From: Leifsonia xyli subsp. xyli str. CTCB07
Lineage (GTDB): Bacteria > Actinomycetota > Actinomycetes > Actinomycetales > Microbacteriaceae
Length of the DNA: 64,000 bases
Assembly: GCF_000007665.1 (NCBI RefSeq)
Contig: NC_006087.1
Location: 372,001 to 436,000 of the forward strand
Reading direction: 5' to 3'
This document shows positions 1 through 8,124 of this stretch, piece after piece; position 1 is the first letter of the stretch; each line of letters starts with the position of its first letter. The notes beneath the pieces are model-generated. The model saw only the letters and a program-made list of their open reading frames with translations, made no database searches and was not told the origin of the DNA. The translations under genes and the position numbers were made by a program.

Positions 1-179
1 GATGATTGGAGCACAAAGATCCGTTCCCCGAACAGTCTCCGTATGGTGTGCGTGCCCTGAAGGGCTAGGTGGCTGGTCGCTTTCATTCTTGGGGAAACTC
101 CCAGAGGCTACCCTTCGGGTATCGTGTGCGACCTTTATTTTCCCGTACAACGCTGACATCGAACGCCACCGATACGAGA

Positions 180-218
180 CCACCCCGACCCACCCGTAAG
201 GGGGGTGGGTCGGGGTGG
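180..218. terminator. Strong hairpin, probable bidirectional terminator
   Basis: A perfect 16-bp inverted repeat (CCACCCCGACCCACCC and its complement) has a 7-nt loop and is followed by a short T run. Very GC-rich hairpins like this recur between the phage-type genes further right. What it terminates lies outside the window or in decayed sequence. Confidence 0.7.
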
Positions 219-519
219 TTTAGCTGCTCTATGGTCAAGAATTGCGCAAGAGCGTGTCGTGATTGCAGTGTGGACTGGTACCGCCCGCACGTGACCGCCT
301 GGGATCGAGTCGCGAAGCAGGCCACTACTCGGTGGTTCTGGAACACTGAACTCGGCTGGGCCACCGTCCACCCCTCCTCATCGAGCACGGTTGGGAGTAA
401 GTCCAGACGGTGACGTGGGACAAGGACATCTCACCACACGTCGCCGGGAACGTGAACGGCGAACCATCCACTGCCTCCCGGTGGTGAGCGCTCCGTGACG
501 CCCAAGGACTGGACGCTCT
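219..519. other. No supported gene
   Basis: Open frames exist on both strands but none has a convincing start, ribosome site or family resemblance. The sequence lies between a terminator hairpin and an IS3 end remnant and is probably decayed. I see no RNA gene in it. Confidence 0.5.
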
Positions 520-599
520 GGGATAGGGACCGGTCATGGATATATCCTCCCCGCCAGCATCTCCCGGCGCTAACGATCAGTTGTACCAATCCTTCCTCA
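520..599 (-). mobile_element. Remnant of an IS3-family left end
   Basis: Read on the minus strand, this stretch begins TGAGGAAGGATTGG, continues with ACAACTGATCGTTAG and then a GGGGAGGAT ribosome site and a start encoding MTGPYPR. The same order (TGAGCAACGGATCGG, ACAACTGATCGTTAG, GGGGAGGAT, MPGPYPRE) forms the left end and OrfA start of the IS3 element at 3488. Similarity stops after the first few OrfA codons, so only an end stub remains. Confidence 0.7.
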
Positions 600-663
600 C
601 GCTCCGATCGCCTCTTTTTCCGCGGACGTTTCGTCAACGACGATGCCGATGGGACGGCTTACA

Positions 664-2028
664 TTATTGGGTGATAGCGATTGTGGTGTCTGGGGTGTGA
701 GTGAATGTGTTGGTGAGGACGCTTGCGGTATAGCTTCCGTGGTCAATGCCGGTGAGGGTTGGGGTGATGGTTTGGGTTCCACCGGTAGAGGTGTAGATCG
801 GACTTGTCCAGACAGCAGGCAGTCGCCAAGAACCCTTGGATGTTAGGGAAGTAAGGCGAAGGCCGAATTGTTGCCCGGCTGGTATGCCAGCGACATGGAT
901 TCGAACGGTGCTGCCCTCTCGGATGCTGCTGAATCGGTGAAGGTTTAGATGTGCAGCATTGTTCTTGCCGATGGCTTGAAGTTGAAGGGGAGAGAGGTTT
1001 GCTTGGGGGGTTTCGGGGTTAGCGACGGTTACGTTGGGGTCGGCCATGAGGGTGTTCATGTCGATATCATCCAGATAGTTGTGTTCGGGTGTAGCTTCTT
1101 GTCGACCCAGGGCGGTTCCGTTGACTGTGACGGTTTGGATTAGCTGAGCAACTTTGCGGCTGATGGTTTGGCCTTCTTGGGCAATTTCTGAGTTTCCTGT
1201 GACGTAGTTGAGGTGTTCCTGGAACTGATGGAACACGATTGCGAACGCTCCCACGAGCCAGCTGTAGTGGCAGAATGGGTCGCCTCCATGGCACAGACCG
1301 GCTTTGGAAGAGGAAAGCGCGTAATACTTGTTGTCTTGAATTTTTTCGGGGGTGGTGGAAATGTAGCGCATGAAGCCGTTTCCGTCGGAACCACTGCCGT
1401 GGTTACCGGTTTGATTTTCGAATTGCAGCGGGTCACCAAAAATTTGAGTGAGCGCGACATCGTCAGGTCGCAGCTGGGTGAGCCAGCGCGCAGTTATCGC
1501 ACCTTGGGAATAACCGAGGACAACAAACTTCGGAGACGGGCAACCGGCAGCAGTTTGCGCCTGGATGGTCGAATCTATATATGAGGCGGTATTTGTTGCG
1601 CCGGCTCGAGCGGAGTCCCCGATTACTTTCTTGATAAAGGCAACGTCGACCGTTCTCGGTACCGCCACCCCCGGATATCCCTTCCCGGTACCGAATTCGT
1701 CCGGACCGATCGCTTTGACTGGGACCGTATCCACATACGGATTCGGGGCACTGGTGCCGCGGCTTTGAGCTACGTAGGCTTCCAGAAGACGACGTAGAGT
1801 TTTCCCTTCCCAGCCGTTAGTGGTCATCGTCGTATCTCTGTACGTCCCAGAGCTACCCCTAGGCTCGCCTGAACCGCGGAACACGAGAACTTGCACAGGG
1901 GTGCATCCGGCGGGCAATTCTACCAGCCCGGCAGCATGGGCTGGAGCCATGCCGCCGACCATTCCGAGGCTTACTACAGTGATCACACTTATCGACATGA
2001 GTGTTTTCTGAGAAAATCGGATTCTCAT
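664..2028 (-). CDS. Secreted cutinase-family serine esterase
   Basis: 454 residues. A signal peptide is visible: basic start, hydrophobic run at residues 11-27 and an AHA cleavage motif at 30-32. The nucleophile elbow GYSQG places the serine near residue 174, and a later GDPFC segment resembles the Asp-containing Cys loop of cutinases, followed by a His region. The family hydrolyses ester bonds in cutin or lipids outside the cell. The C-terminal ~150 residues extend beyond a typical cutinase domain and are unassigned. I start at 2028 because GGAG lies six bases upstream. The gene follows the 2076-2399 and 2465-3133 genes in the same direction. A phage LysB-like role is possible, but the signal peptide favours a host secreted enzyme. 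Confidence 0.8.
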   Translation of the reverse strand: MRIRFSQKTLMSISVITVVSLGMVGGMAPAHAAGLVELPAGCTPVQVLVFRGSGEPRGSSGTYRDTTMTTNGWEGKTLRRLLEAYVAQSRGTSAPNPYVDTVPVKAIGPDEFGTGKGYPGVAVPRTVDVAFIKKVIGDSARAGATNTASYIDSTIQAQTAAGCPSPKFVVLGYSQGAITARWLTQLRPDDVALTQIFGDPLQFENQTGNHGSGSDGNGFMRYISTTPEKIQDNKYYALSSSKAGLCHGGDPFCHYSWLVGAFAIVFHQFQEHLNYVTGNSEIAQEGQTISRKVAQLIQTVTVNGTALGRQEATPEHNYLDDIDMNTLMADPNVTVANPETPQANLSPLQLQAIGKNNAAHLNLHRFSSIREGSTVRIHVAGIPAGQQFGLRLTSLTSKGSWRLPAVWTSPIYTSTGGTQTITPTLTGIDHGSYTASVLTNTFTHTPDTTIAITQ

Positions 2029-2075
2029 TTCGAACTCCAATTCATTTAAATATCAAAAATATATAAATAGATAAA

Positions 2076-2399
2076 TCACAGAGAGGGGTATGGCACGAAA
2101 ACCGTCGCCAGCAGCAAGGCGACAAAAAACGCGACTGCAACAAGAACCGCGACGGGGACGATCCAGAACAGGTGAAACCGCTTGCCTGGCCATAATGATA
2201 CCCTGGCGCCCAAGAAGACAAGAACAAGTACTCCCATTGTTCCGGAGACAAGGAACAGTCCGCACGTGTTATAGATGCTGGGTGCTGCCCACCCAACGAG
2301 TGGCTCAGATCTCACGAGAACACGCGGGAGAAGCAGCAAACCCACCCCGCTGACTGCTATTGCCAACAGCGTCCACCAGATTATGGCGTGAACCCGCAT
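2076..2399 (-). CDS. Small membrane protein, unknown function
   Basis: 107 residues with about three hydrophobic segments, near residues 5-25, 45-65 and 78-102, and short basic connecting loops. I recognise no family. It sits 47 bases upstream of the cutinase-like gene and downstream of another envelope-type gene in the same orientation, so the three may be co-transcribed. The intergenic DNA on both sides is AT-rich compared with the window. Confidence 0.55.
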   Translation of the reverse strand: MRVHAIIWWTLLAIAVSGVGLLLLPRVLVRSEPLVGWAAPSIYNTCGLFLVSGTMGVLVLVFLGARVSLWPGKRFHLFWIVPVAVLVAVAFFVALLLATVFVPYPSL

Positions 2400-2464
2400 A
2401 AATTCATCCGAGAAAAATTGGAAAAAGCTGTTTACTGGAAATAGTTCTCACGAAAACTTTCGGT

Positions 2465-3133
2465 CTACTCACCTTCTGGCATAACCTGCTCAAGGCTTGC
2501 CGTAACAGGGAAGGCTGTTGCGCTCTGCACATTGATGGTTTCTATAAGGTCGCCTCCTTCGAGACGGAAAGAAGCCCCCACCTTTTCGCCGTGCGCGTCC
2601 ACAGCCCAGGGAACAGCGAACCCTCCGACCGGATCATTCTGCCCGTCACTAACAACAGCTACGGAACCGTCCCGGCGGACAACAGGGCGAAGACCTTTCA
2701 TCATCTCCAACGGGAACCGGTACTCCTTTACCGCACCTGGTGACGGTACCCGCATCAGAACCTGCAAAGCATTCTCGGTCGGAAAAACACTCAAAACCGT
2801 CCCCCCTACCTTTGTAGAACCCAAAGCATCCCCGGTGCCATGAAACAGTCGCCGGGAAACACCACCCGCATCGACAACCTCATTCGTCTGCTCGCCTGGC
2901 ACGGTGAACGAAAAACCGCCATCATCTTCCAACGGCCCCTCCTCCGCAACCCGGGGAACCGGGCGGGTGCGAGAATCAACCACCGTCTTGGTATCACGCA
3001 TCGGTGACCCCACGGCCGAGTCCACACGCGAAACCAGCACAACAGAAGACCCGGCAACCACCCCCGCCACAACCAAACCAGCCACCCCCGCCACAACCCG
3101 AACCCTCCGAGACTGTGAGAAAACACCCAACAT
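2465..3133 (-). CDS. Hypothetical exported or membrane-anchored protein
   Basis: 222 residues from a start preceded by GAGGAGG five bases upstream; a start 60 bases further up is possible but has no such site. A basic segment is followed by a hydrophobic helix at about residues 14-37, consistent with a signal anchor. The rest is polar and probably outside the membrane, with no motif I can name. It is the first gene of the three-gene minus-strand group ending with the cutinase-like gene. Confidence 0.55.
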   Translation of the reverse strand: MLGVFSQSRRVRVVAGVAGLVVAGVVAGSSVVLVSRVDSAVGSPMRDTKTVVDSRTRPVPRVAEEGPLEDDGGFSFTVPGEQTNEVVDAGGVSRRLFHGTGDALGSTKVGGTVLSVFPTENALQVLMRVPSPGAVKEYRFPLEMMKGLRPVVRRDGSVAVVSDGQNDPVGGFAVPWAVDAHGEKVGASFRLEGGDLIETINVQSATAFPVTASLEQVMPEGE

Positions 3134-3190
3134 TAAAACCTCCTCAATAATCCTTACCCCTCGCACCATACGAGCGAGCATTCCCCCCCC

Positions 3191-3222
3191 CATGCAGGCC
3201 CCCTCATGAGGGGGCCTGCATG
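3191..3222. terminator. Perfect palindromic hairpin
   Basis: ATGCAGGCCCCCTC and its complement form a perfect stem with a very short loop. It lies upstream of the 2465-3133 gene, so it probably ends transcription arriving from the right, or acts in both directions. Confidence 0.65.
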
Positions 3223-3487
3223 TCGGGACGGGGAAGAGGCTAACCCCATGAGCGGGCCTGCGGGGAGGCCTACCCCAAAAAATGGTGGAAACGGACGGTG
3301 ACCCTAGCCTCTCCCGTTACGAGCCGGGATAGCCTGTACGACCCTGGAACCGGGCACGTGTCATTCGGTCCAGACAACACCCAACCAGAATAGGGCGTTC
3401 GGGACTGCTGGGGGTTAGGTCGACCCTTGACCTGTGGGTCTGTCTGTTTTTGGTGTAAACGGCGGTGTTTCTAGTCTCGGTGGGGCG
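3223..3487. other. Non-coding gap left of IS3 element
   Basis: 265 bases without a credible open frame. It contains several short GC-rich palindromes and ends at the IS3 inverted repeat. I see no tRNA fold. Confidence 0.5.
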
Positions 3488-3551
3488 TGAGCAACGGATC
3501 GGTGACAACTGATCGTTAGTGCCGCCAGGCGCTGACGGGGAGGATGTCATC

Positions 3552-3857
3552 ATGCCCGGTCCCTATCCCAGAGAGTTCCGCGAGGACGTGGTCGCGGTCG
3601 CGCGACGGTGTGAGAGCGGCGTCACCATCAAGCAGATCGCGACCGACTTCGGTATCAGCGAAGCGACGCTGCAGAACTGGCTCCGTCAAGCTGACGTCGA
3701 GGAAGGCAATCGCCCCGGTCAGACCGCAGCGGAGGCTGCGGAGTTGCGGGAGGCGCGGAAACGGATTCGGTTGCTGGAGCAGGAGAACGAGGTCCTTCGC
3801 CGTGCGGCGGCGTATCTTTCGCAGGCGAACCTGAAACTAGGTGGCTCCCCCAAATGA
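3552..3857 (+). CDS. IS3-family transposase OrfA
   Basis: 101 residues from an ATG preceded by GGGGAGG. It opens with an HTH_Tnp_1 type helix-turn-helix (MPGPYPREFRED, then QIATDFGISEATLQNWL) and ends with a leucine-zipper-like stretch RIRLLEQENEVLRRAAAYL. This protein binds the inverted repeats, and with OrfB it forms the OrfAB transposase by programmed frameshifting. Its end overlaps the OrfB frame by four bases. The reading frame is intact although its OrfB partner is not. Confidence 0.85.
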   Translation: MPGPYPREFREDVVAVARRCESGVTIKQIATDFGISEATLQNWLRQADVEEGNRPGQTAAEAAELREARKRIRLLEQENEVLRRAAAYLSQANLKLGGSPK

Positions 3858-4420
3858 CATACCCGCTCGTATCCGAGCTCGCCGACGCGGGAATCCCCGT
3901 GACGGTGTCGTGCCGGGTTCTGAAGCTCGCCCGTCAGCCGTACTACCGATGGCGCAACGACCCTGTCCGGGAAGCTGACGTGCTCCGCGCGCACCGCATC
4001 AACGCCCTGCACGACGCTCACCACGACGACCCGACGTCGGCTACCAATACCTGGCCGATGAAGCCCGTCGCGCGGGCTGGCGGATGAGCCGGCGGACGGC
4101 GTGGAAGCTGTGCTCGCAAGCCAGGATCCTCTCGTCCGCGCGACGACGAAGGCGAGGCAAGGGCAAGAAGGCCGGGCCGCCCGTGTTCGATGACCACGTG
4201 CAGCGGCAGTTCCGCGCTGATTCGCCGAACCGTGTGTGGCTCACGGACATCACGGAGCATTGGACGAGCGAAGGCAAGCTGTACTGCTGTGCGATCAAGG
4301 ACGTGCCGCATCGTCGGGTACTCCATCAGCGACCGGATGACCGCGAAGCTCGCCGTCGACGCCATCCGAAACGCCGTCGCTCGCCGCGGTGACGTCACCG
4401 GGTGCATCCTGCACGCAGAT

Positions 4421-4711
4421 AGTGAGACTGTTCGTGCTGGTGTTCTCGGGGGTCCTGACCCTCACAGCGATGGACGCGCAAGGATGCTGGTGCCGCGTGT
4501 TCTCAGGGGTTCCTGACTCTCACGCCGATCGACATCTGCTGTCTTTCCACGGATCTGTCGGTCCCCTGAGAACATCCGGTGAGGCGTCACGCCTCACCGC
4601 CGGAGTGACTTAAGGAGAGCCTGCGCCAACAGGTGCTCATCACTGTCTTGTCCGCCGGTCTGGTGGTGCGCGGTGCCGTTCCCCGCCCATGCGAACAGAT
4701 CGGAGCACGAC
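4421..4711 (+). ncRNA. Probable bridge RNA region of IS110 element
   Basis: IS110-family elements encode a guide (bridge) RNA in the non-coding end next to the recombinase gene, and this long left end is where it should lie. The sequence shows a degenerate repeat of about 28 bases (GTGTTCTCGGGGGTCCTGAC at ~4439, GTGTTCTCAGGGGTTCCTGA at ~4497) and a hairpin with arms GGTGAGGCGT near 4577-4597. The stretch GACTTAAGGAGAGCCTGCGC near 4607 resembles the element's own right junction (GACTCTTAGGAGAGCATCCG at 5820), as a donor guide might. Loop assignment is inference. Confidence 0.5.
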
Positions 4712-5821
4712 ATGACCATCATCCCCGACACCGGCAAGCAACCTCAATCACGAACGTCGGTGTTCGCCGGCGTCGACACCCATAAGGAGATCCACGTCGC
4801 CGCGGTCGTCGACGAGACCGGGACAATCCTCGGAACCCACAGCTTCTCCACGACTCGCGCGGGTTATCGGGCCCTGCTGGCATGGGTGCGCAGTCAAGGC
4901 GCGTTGGTGCGGATCGGAATCGAAGGGACGGGCTCCTACGGCGCTGGCCTCGCCCGGCATCTCGCGAAGAACGAGGTGACGATCCTCGAGGTCGACCGGC
5001 CGGATCGGTCAGACCGACGCCGGAAAGGGAAAGACGATGACCTGGACGCGATCAATGCCGCCCGCGCCGCACTGCACGAGCGCCGTACAACGATCCCGAA
5101 GTCCAAGGACGGCGCGGTCGAGGCCCTGAGAATCCTGCGGGTTGCGCGAGCCCAGGCGGTCCGTGAACGCCGCAACACATTGCAGCTGCTGCGGATGTCG
5201 ATCGTCGCCGCACCCGACGAGGTTCGTGACCAGGTACGCAACCTCACCCGTATGCAGCTGATCCGCCATCTCGCTGCCTGGCGTCCTGACACCTCGAACG
5301 CGACCGATCCCGTTGTCGCCTACCGGGTCGCGTTGAAGTCGTTCGGCCGCCGCTATATCGAGCTCACCGACGAGATCGTCGACCTTGACGACCTGATCAA
5401 CCCCATCGTCGAGTCCCTCGCCCCCCAGCTACTCGAACGCGTCGGAATCGGCATCGAAGTCGCCGGGCAGATGCTCGTCACCGCAGGCGACAACCCCGAG
5501 AGCATGAAGTCCGAAGCCGCGTTCGCGATGCTCTGCGGCGTCTCCCCGCTACCCGCGTCCTCCGGAATGACCCAGCGACACCGACTCAACCGTGGTGGCG
5601 ACCGGCAAGCCAACCGTGCCCTCCACCTCGCCGTGATCAGCAGGCTCCGGATCGACCCGAGAACGAAGGCCTACGCAGCGAAGAAGACCGCGGAAGGCCA
5701 CTCGAAGATGGAGATCATCCGTTGCCTCAAGCGATACCTCGCCCGCGAGGTCTACTTCCTCCTCAACCCCGGCATCAAACACATCGCCCCGAATACCAAA
5801 CCGAGGAAAATCGCCGCTTGA
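4712..5821 (+). CDS. IS110-family DEDD transposase
   Basis: 369 residues from an ATG preceded by CGGAG. The N-terminal RuvC-like DEDD domain shows GVDTHKE (Asp 22), IEGTGSYG (Glu 71) and KGKDDDLDA (Asp 108-112). The C-terminal Transposase_20 domain contains the block LPASSGMTQRHRLNRGGDRQ with the conserved serine used for strand exchange. The full-length frame has no visible damage, so this may be one of the few intact transposases in the window. It acts with the RNA from the element's left end. Confidence 0.9.
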   Translation: MTIIPDTGKQPQSRTSVFAGVDTHKEIHVAAVVDETGTILGTHSFSTTRAGYRALLAWVRSQGALVRIGIEGTGSYGAGLARHLAKNEVTILEVDRPDRSDRRRKGKDDDLDAINAARAALHERRTTIPKSKDGAVEALRILRVARAQAVRERRNTLQLLRMSIVAAPDEVRDQVRNLTRMQLIRHLAAWRPDTSNATDPVVAYRVALKSFGRRYIELTDEIVDLDDLINPIVESLAPQLLERVGIGIEVAGQMLVTAGDNPESMKSEAAFAMLCGVSPLPASSGMTQRHRLNRGGDRQANRALHLAVISRLRIDPRTKAYAAKKTAEGHSKMEIIRCLKRYLAREVYFLLNPGIKHIAPNTKPRKIAA

Positions 5822-6168
5822 CTCTTAGGAGAGCATCCGCGGCAGCCAATTCCGAAGCCGGAAAGCCCTCCGGACGCTGGCCCACCATGGCCTGGTCGGC
5901 TCGATGGGACGTGTCGGCGCCGCTGGCGACAACGCCGCCATGGAGTCGTTCTGGTCGCTGCTGCAAACCAACGTCCTCAACCAGCGCCGATGGGCGACCC
6001 GTCAGGAACTGCACCTGGCGATCGTGCTCTGGATCGAGCGGAAATACCACCGGCAGCGAAGCCAAGACACCCTCGGCGGGTTGAAGCCCATCGAGTTCGA
6101 AGCCAAGCTACCCCTAACGCCACGAACACTCGCGGCCTAAACCCAACCTGTCACCAAATCGTTCCTCA

Positions 6169-6356
6169 CGCCCGACGACACGTTCAAGACGAATCGCGCT
6201 GTCGTTCGTGATGGGTGCGTGGCCGTTGATGATTTCGTTGACTTGTTTGCGGCTGCAACCGAGGAGGCCGGCGACAACCTGCTGGGACAGGCCCTCCTCC
6301 TGGAGCCACTCTTCAAGGTATTCACCCGGGGCGACAGCGTCATTCGACGCACTCAT
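6169..6356 (-). pseudogene. HigA-like antitoxin HTH protein, C-terminus lost
   Basis: The start is MSASNDAVAPGEYLEEWLQEE, and the HTH reads LSQQVVAGLLGCSRKQVNEI followed by NGHAPITNDSAIRLERV. This is the order seen in HigA/VapI antitoxins, which bind their own operator and neutralise HigB-type toxins. The IS3 right end (6168) cuts it just after LERVVG, so the C-terminal part is missing. It follows another HTH gene with a 17-base overlap, and no toxin gene is visible. Confidence 0.75.
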
Positions 6357-6667
6357 GGCCTCTCCTCGTCTGCGCGATGACATTGAACTCGGTATCGATG
6401 TCGTAACACTGGTCTTCGACATGATGTTTGATGCCAGCGCCGATGGCCAGGGCATAGTGGCGGATGGTCGACAGGGTGGGATTGGCTTCGTAGCGCTCGA
6501 AGGCCGCCACGGTCGGTTGGCTGGCTGACGCCCATCCGTTCGGCGACCATCTCTTGGGTAAGATCGTGAGACTTGCGCTGGTCCACGAGGGCTCGGAGGA
6601 GCTCGCGGTGCTGCGCGACCAGATCTTCCGCCAGCGCGTCCACCAGCGCGATATCAACATCGCTCAT
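6340..6667 (-). pseudogene. XRE-family HTH regulator, frameshifted
   Basis: About 106 residues if repaired: MSDVDIALVDALAEDLVAQ, then an HTH (LTQEMVAERMGVSQPTVAAFERYEANPTLSTIRHYALAIG) and a tail. The frame breaks at 6510-6517, where CGGT is present twice in tandem; removing one copy restores the HTH. The gene overlaps the downstream HigA-like gene, so the two formed an operon. This looks like the antitoxin or regulator half of a lost module. Confidence 0.75.
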
Positions 6668-6808
6668 AGACTAAAAACTCTACGGGACATTGCCCCTGAG
6701 CGAGCCGGTGGCGGCCGACGTTAACGCGTTGCGTGATTCTCGACCACATGTGTGGTTGGATATAAAGCAACACTTAGGGCAAGGATTGCACCCGACCAAC
6801 GACAAACC

Positions 6809-6849
6809 AGCCCCGGCCCACCGCCTCATGTGAGGGATGGGCCGGGGCT
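6809..6849. terminator. GC-rich hairpin terminator
   Basis: AGCCCCGGCCCA and its complement form a perfect 12-bp stem around a 17-nt loop. It sits at the 3' end of the minus-strand pair 6865-7634, and similar hairpins occur near 7714 and 180. The roughly 200 bases from 6668 to 6864 hold no gene. Confidence 0.7.
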
Positions 6850-6864
6850 TGTTGGTGTGTGGTG

Positions 6865-7317
6865 TTAGGCGTGCATCGCTCCTGACAAGTAGCACTCGAC
6901 TACTCGTGCGAAGTCACCCTTCACGGATTCCGTGGAGATCACACCGAGGCCGTGGCTATAGTGGACGGCGACACTCGCCATATGTAAGCGGACATATTCT
7001 GTTGCGATCTCAGGGTAGATGCGGGTGACGACATCGTTGACGCCCATTCGACGGCGACCACCCGAGACTCGCCCATGGTGGCTCGTCGCGTACCTGTCCT
7101 CCATGATCAGGAACTGATCAATCCCCGATAAGCGGCTCATGTCATCGAATACTGGATCCTCAATGAACGCGGCCTTTACGGTATGGTACGCCGAATAGAA
7201 GTAGCAGACCGCGAACCACTCATCATCCACAGCAAGGAGGTTCTCGGCTGTCTCCTTGAATGAGACAGCTCGACGCAGACAATCCTCTGGGCTGCGTAGC
7301 GCCGGGACAGCGCTCAT
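6865..7317 (-). CDS. HEPN-like hypothetical protein
   Basis: 150 residues. The N-terminal half (LRRAVSFKETAENLLAVDDE, then WFAVCYFYSAYHTVKAAF) has the helical pattern of HEPN domains, and RYATSHH gives an R-x4-H motif as in HEPN ribonucleases. The fold call is my pattern judgement and is uncertain. The start overlaps the end of the upstream gene by four bases, so the two are translationally coupled. It lies just beyond the prophage lysis genes, where accessory defence or toxin genes are often found. Confidence 0.5.
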   Translation of the reverse strand: MSAVPALRSPEDCLRRAVSFKETAENLLAVDDEWFAVCYFYSAYHTVKAAFIEDPVFDDMSRLSGIDQFLIMEDRYATSHHGRVSGGRRRMGVNDVVTRIYPEIATEYVRLHMASVAVHYSHGLGVISTESVKGDFARVVECYLSGAMHA

Positions 7318-7634
7318 GCGTAGCAGTAAACTGGAACGTTCGCTTTGGCGGCGATGTCGGGTTCGAGCTCGTGGATAAACTGGAACGCAAGCGCTGCCTC
7401 GTCGTAGTACATTCGCTCGATGTCGAAAAGCTCGCGAAGCACACGCTTCTGCTCGGCGTCCGAGTTGTCCTTCAACGCAATGCTGACATGACCAAGACGA
7501 TCGACAGCCTCCATGACAACCTGGAGCCCGTTGATGGTCTCGCGGCCGATAGCATCGACGGCGAACTCACCGATGGACGTGGTGAGCAGCTGCAGTTCGT
7601 TCACACCGGCCATGACAAGAAGAATACAACCCAT
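7314..7634 (-). CDS. Hypothetical partner of the HEPN-like protein
   Basis: 106 residues, acidic and predicted mostly helical, with no recognisable motif. An alternative start at 7613 (MAGVNELQL) is plausible because neither start has a strong ribosome site. Coupling to the next gene by an ATGA overlap suggests a two-gene module, possibly a toxin-antitoxin or defence pair. That role is inference from layout only. Confidence 0.45.
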   Translation of the reverse strand: MGCILLVMAGVNELQLLTTSIGEFAVDAIGRETINGLQVVMEAVDRLGHVSIALKDNSDAEQKRVLRELFDIERMYYDEAALAFQFIHELEPDIAAKANVPVYCYA

Positions 7635-7713
7635 GTCAAGTCGGGGTCATCGAGCCTCCCGAGAACGAAGGTATGCAGGCGTAGTCCCGGACCTCGGCGC
7701 AGTACACGAAACA

Positions 7714-7749
7714 GCCCCGGCCCGCCAACCGAAGTCAGCGAGCCGGGGC
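7714..7749. terminator. Hairpin terminator at end of phage late operon
   Basis: GCCCCGGC and its complement form a stem that overlaps the last codons of the holin-like gene. It marks the end of the minus-strand phage late transcription unit. Confidence 0.6.
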
Positions 7750-8124
7750 CAGAGCGTGTTGGGTGTCAGGGGTTTGTGGGTGGGATGGTGGCGGGGTTCT
7801 GTGTCGGGTTGGCGGGTGTGGTGGCGGGGGTTTGGGTGTTGGTTTTTTCATGGTGCCGAGGCCGATGGTTGTGAGCCAGTGGTTGATGGTGGGGATGGCC
7901 ATGATGCGGGTGAGAGCGGCGGCGATCGCCGTGACGATGCCGGCGAGGCCGACCATCCACAGGTAGACCCTCGAGGTGACGGGGAGGCCGAGGGCGTCGA
8001 TGACCTGCGGGAGGATCACCGCGAAGGTCAGGAAGGCGGGGATCCCTGCCTGGATGATCGTGCGGAGGACCCGTTGGCCGGTGTGAATAATGTCCGGGAT
8101 CTCGGCGGTGAGGTGCTTGCTCAT
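7735..8124 (-). CDS. Phage holin
   Basis: 129 residues with two hydrophobic helices (about 22-47 and 55-75) and a long proline-rich, charged C-terminal tail, a common layout for actinophage holins that open the membrane for the endolysin. The start has GAAGGAG seven bases upstream and overlaps the preceding gene's stop in an ATGA. It is the last gene of the lysis cassette (endolysin, small membrane protein, holin). The tail is unusually proline-rich. Confidence 0.7.
   Translation of the reverse strand: MSKHLTAEIPDIIHTGQRVLRTIIQAGIPAFLTFAVILPQVIDALGLPVTSRVYLWMVGLAGIVTAIAAALTRIMAIPTINHWLTTIGLGTMKKPTPKPPPPHPPTRHRTPPPSHPQTPDTQHALAPAR

Larger units (their letters stand above)
4420..5835 (+). mobile_element. 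IS110-family element inside IS3 orfB
   Basis: About 1.4 kb. Joining the IS3 sequence before ~4420 to that after ~5835 recreates the conserved OrfB stretch H-A-D-R-G-S-Q-F, which fixes both junctions to within one or two bases. No terminal inverted repeats or target duplication of several bases are seen, as expected for the IS110 family. It carries a 291-nt non-coding left end and one DEDD recombinase gene. Confidence 0.85.
3854..6140 (+). pseudogene. IS3-family transposase OrfB, frameshifted and interrupted
   Basis: Integrase-core (rve) transposase of the IS3 family, recognisable in pieces: a HTH_21-like segment, then WLTDITEHW with the first catalytic Asp, then GYSISDRMTAK, and after the IS110 insert GDNAAMESFWSLLQTNVL with the catalytic Glu. 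One base is missing near 4033, two or more bases are missing near 4310, and the IS110 element splits the codons for HAD and RGSQF. Removing the IS110 element alone would not restore it, so the frame was damaged at three separate points. Confidence 0.85.
3488..6168 (+). mobile_element. IS3-family element interrupted by an IS110 element
   Basis: Imperfect terminal inverted repeats are visible: TGAGCAACGGATCGGTGACA at 3488 and, on the opposite strand ending at 6168, TGAGGAACGATTTGGTGACA. Between them are OrfA, a broken OrfB and an IS110-family insertion (4420-5835). Without the insert the element would be about 1,265 bp, normal for the IS3 family. No clear 3-bp target duplication flanks it, which suggests decay or rearrangement. 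Its right end truncates a HigA-like gene. Confidence 0.85.
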
